Below are positions 61,910 to 64,000 of a stretch of DNA of 64,000 bases, piece after piece; within the stretch, counting starts at the first letter, position 1, and each line of letters starts with the position of its first letter. The notes under the pieces were generated by a model, which was given only the letters and a program-made list of their open reading frames with translations, was not told where the DNA came from and did not search any database. This DNA is from Minwuia thermotolerans. Its GTDB lineage: Bacteria > Pseudomonadota > Alphaproteobacteria > Minwuiales > Minwuiaceae. The stretch lies in NCBI RefSeq assembly GCF_002924445.1, contig NZ_PIGG01000026.1, forward strand, positions 124,001 to 188,000, in the 5' to 3' direction. Made by a program: the position numbers and the translations under genes.

Positions 61910-62764
61910 TCAGCCCGCCGCCTTCTTCCGCCCGCCGCGACCTGAGGTCTGCCGCTTGCCCCCGCCGGATTTCTTGCCCTTGTCCACGCTCTTCTTCAGC
62001 GCGTCCATCAGATCGACGACGTTGTCGCCGTCCTTGCCGCGGCGGCGTTCGCCGGAACCGGCCACGACCTTGCCCGAGGAGCGCTTCTCCTCGATCAGCT
62101 CCCGCATCGCTTCGGCGTACTGGGAACGGAAGTTCTCCGGCTCGAAGGGCGCCGATTTGCGTTCGATCAGCTCGCCGGCGAGGTCCAGCATCTCCTTGTC
62201 CAGTTTCCTGTCCGGGATGTCGGCGAACACCCGGTCGCTCCTGCGGATCTCGTCGGCGTAGCGCAGCGTCTCCAGCAGCAGACCGTCGCCGCAGGGCTTC
62301 ACCGCCACCACATAGTCGCGGCCCCGGGCGGCCATCTGGCCGAGACCGACCTTGCCGGCCTTGCGCAGGGCGTCGCGGATGACGCTGAAGCCCTCCTGCG
62401 CCACCTCGTCGTCGGCGGGAACCACATAGTACGGTTTCTCGAAATAGCGCGGGTCGATCTCCGGCGCGTCGACGAACTGCACCAGTTCGATGGTGCGCCG
62501 GGTCTCCAGTTTCAGCGCGTCCAGCTCTTCGGGTTCGATCAGCACGTATTCGTCGCCGTCGACGGCGAAGCCCTTGACGATATCGTCGGCGTCGACGGGT
62601 CCGATGCCGGGCACCACCTTTTCGTGGCGGACCCGTTTGCCCGACGGCTTGTGGATCTGATGCAGGGTGAGCCGGCCGGAGCGCTCGACGGCGGAGTAGA
62701 GCTCGACCCCAACGGTGACGAGCGACAGCCGGATATGTCCCTTCCAATAGGCGCGCATGGCCAT
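61910..62764 (-). CDS. ku: Ku DNA end-binding protein
   Basis: A 284-residue bacterial Ku homodimer subunit that binds broken DNA ends and recruits LigD. AYWKGHIRLSLVTVGVELYSA opens the beta-barrel, LHQIHKPSGKRVRHEKVVPG is conserved, and the C-terminus is a Lys/Gly/Arg-rich tail (KKSGGGKRQTSGRGGRKKAA) as in other bacterial Ku. The ATG at 62764 has GAGG 8 nt upstream. It is the first gene of the ku-ligD operon and divergent from the DUF421 gene. Confidence 0.95.
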   Translation of the reverse strand: MAMRAYWKGHIRLSLVTVGVELYSAVERSGRLTLHQIHKPSGKRVRHEKVVPGIGPVDADDIVKGFAVDGDEYVLIEPEELDALKLETRRTIELVQFVDAPEIDPRYFEKPYYVVPADDEVAQEGFSVIRDALRKAGKVGLGQMAARGRDYVVAVKPCGDGLLLETLRYADEIRRSDRVFADIPDRKLDKEMLDLAGELIERKSAPFEPENFRSQYAEAMRELIEEKRSSGKVVAGSGERRRGKDGDNVVDLMDALKKSVDKGKKSGGGKRQTSGRGGRKKAAG

Positions 62765-62915
62765 GATGGCGGCCTCTTCGTTGTTGTTCTCCGGCCACCC
62801 CCGGGGAGCAGCCGTCTTGCACCGCCACAGCCACATGGGCATGTGCCCGGCACTGAAGAACCCCGACGCGATGTCGCGCCGGGGCGGTGCGACAGGAAGA
62901 TGCGGGGATCGAGGA

Positions 62916-63410
62916 ATGGAGACGTTCTACGAACTCATCGGCCGCGGCGCCGAACCGCTCGCTTGGTGGCAGATGTGCATCCGCGCGGCCATCATCCTGA
63001 CCTACGCCGTCGCGCTCTACCGGCTGATGCCCCGGCGGGCCTTCGGCAACAGCGCGGCGATCGATATCGCGGTCATGGTCATCGTGGGCTCCTGCCTCAG
63101 CCGGGCGCTCACCGGCACGGCGCCGCTGCTGCCGACGCTTGCCGCCATGGCGCTTTTCGCCGCGCTCTACGGGGGCCTTTCATGGGCCGCCTATTACAGC
63201 CGGTGGGCTTCGAAGCTGGTGAAGGGGCGTTCCCTGCTGCTGGTGAAGGACGGCGAGGTCGATTGGAAAGCAATGAGGCTGGCCCAACTCGGCCATCGCG
63301 ATCTGGAGGAGAACCTGCGGCAGAACGGCGTCGCCCAGATCGAAAGCGTGGCGGAGGCGCATCTGGAGCGGGATGGCTCGATCAGCGTTGTCCGCCGCGC
63401 CGAGCGATAG
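62916..63410 (+). CDS. DUF421/YetF-like membrane protein
   Basis: A 164-residue protein with about three N-terminal membrane helices (22-40, 50-68, 74-92), then a cytoplasmic domain with SLLLVKDGEVDWKAMRLAQL and LGHRDLEENLRQNGV, the hallmark of the DUF421/YetF family (strand VLIxxG, then ExL..LRxxGI). The family has an unknown function, often in stress or sporulation settings. The ATG at 62916 follows GAGG closely. Confidence 0.82.
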   Translation: METFYELIGRGAEPLAWWQMCIRAAIILTYAVALYRLMPRRAFGNSAAIDIAVMVIVGSCLSRALTGTAPLLPTLAAMALFAALYGGLSWAAYYSRWASKLVKGRSLLLVKDGEVDWKAMRLAQLGHRDLEENLRQNGVAQIESVAEAHLERDGSISVVRRAER

Positions 63411-63531
63411 CGGGCGCCGGCGGGGCGCCGCGGTGCGGCGCGCCATCGCGGGCGCTTCAAGCAATGGCGCTGTCCGCCCATGTCGCAGGCGTCCGCCGGA
63501 CAAGCACACAGGAGAACGGGAGACGCACTCC

Positions 63532-63975
63532 ATGCGAAAGGCCACGCTCTTCACGCTCATCGCCATCGCCCTGGCCATGCCGGCGCAGGCGCAGAAGCAA
63601 ACGCAGCATCGCCTGCCTGCCAGCGTCATGGACGGGTTCTACGTCACACTGGCCGATATCCGCGCCAACAGCCGGGCCGTCTTCGATGGTTTCGTCGGAT
63701 CGGAGGACGGGGCCGTGACCCGAGCCGAATTCGTGGGCAATCCGCTGCCCGCGAAGGCGGGGCCGGCAGGTCACAATCCCGAACTCAGGCGGGAGGCGTT
63801 CGGACTGCTGGATGCCGACGACGACGGCCGGCTCACCTACGCGGAGTGGAGCACCCAGATCGACCGCGACGTCTCCTTCGCCGACGAGAACGAGGACGGC
63901 CGCATCTCGTTGACAGAACTGGCGTCCGCCCGCGAGAACATGGGCCTGGGCGACATGATCGGGATGCTGTTCTGA
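63532..63975 (+). CDS. exported EF-hand calcium-binding protein
   Basis: A 147-residue protein with a signal peptide (MRKATLFTLIAIALAMPAQA) and two canonical EF-hand loops, DADDDGRLTYAE (near 99) and DENEDGRISLTE (near 118). A degenerate loop, SEDGAVTRAE, lies earlier (near 59). It should bind calcium in the periplasm or outside the cell. The role is unknown. It ends 25 nt before the window does. Confidence 0.85.
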   Translation: MRKATLFTLIAIALAMPAQAQKQTQHRLPASVMDGFYVTLADIRANSRAVFDGFVGSEDGAVTRAEFVGNPLPAKAGPAGHNPELRREAFGLLDADDDGRLTYAEWSTQIDRDVSFADENEDGRISLTELASARENMGLGDMIGMLF

Positions 63976-64000
63976 TCGGTTTCAGTCCTCCCATGCCCGG

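Overview
The window looks like chromosomal DNA of a GC-rich alphaproteobacterium, probably Rhodospirillales-like. The signs are densely packed genes with many 4-nt ATGA overlaps, a single complete che operon, a polyhydroxybutyrate/ketone-body cluster, the phenylacetyl-CoA epoxidase operon paaABCDE, a Ku/LigD end-joining pair, and short intergenic palindromic repeats. The genus cannot be fixed from sequence alone.

Layout. 1-5.3 kb: the start of a CoxG-like protein, gpsA, apbC/mrp, and hflK-hflC with a small DUF2065 protein. 5.4-9.1 kb (minus strand): a sulfur-related operon of class V aminotransferase, thiol dioxygenase, four-domain rhodanese and CsaA. 9.2-12.1 kb: a secreted unknown, a flavin-dependent oxidoreductase and a PqiA-like membrane protein. 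12.2-21.2 kb: chemotaxis, with a globin-coupled chemoreceptor preceded by a perfect FNR-type palindrome, a soluble unknown, then cheY-cheA-cheW-cheB-cheR and a CheZ-like phosphatase. 21.3-25.5 kb: a MarR regulator divergent from bdhA-adc-patatin, then a small lipoprotein.

25.6-33.6 kb is the most notable part: an element of about 8 kb integrated in the 3' end of tRNA-Thr(GGT). It is bounded by a 45-bp direct repeat with one mismatch. It carries a tyrosine integrase, two AlpA-like regulators, a primase-polymerase/helicase replication protein followed at once by an iteron-like 9-bp repeat array, a terminase-small-subunit-like protein, and an AT-rich secreted SH3-domain cargo gene. No capsid, tail, large terminase or lysis gene is present. 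This resembles a compact phage satellite (PICI-like).

33.9-37.6 kb: paaABCDE behind a PaaX-like inverted repeat. 37.7-50.9 kb: MsrA and a set of likely CoA-ester and xenobiotic-type catabolic genes: a TauD/TfdA dioxygenase, a PaaK-like ligase, a glycosyltransferase-like protein, an LLM oxidoreductase, a hemolysin III protein, a thiolase-like protein, an alpha/beta hydrolase, an MFS transporter and a single-chain biotin-dependent acyl-CoA carboxylase. 51-57.6 kb: argJ-mutT, a DUF4168 protein divergent from an ECF sigma/anti-sigma pair, trpS, a DUF2333 protein and a universal stress protein. 57.6-64 kb: an unknown protein, two tandem hemerythrins, ligD and ku, a DUF421 protein and an EF-hand protein.

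All function calls rest on reading motifs and gene context by eye; no database search was possible.
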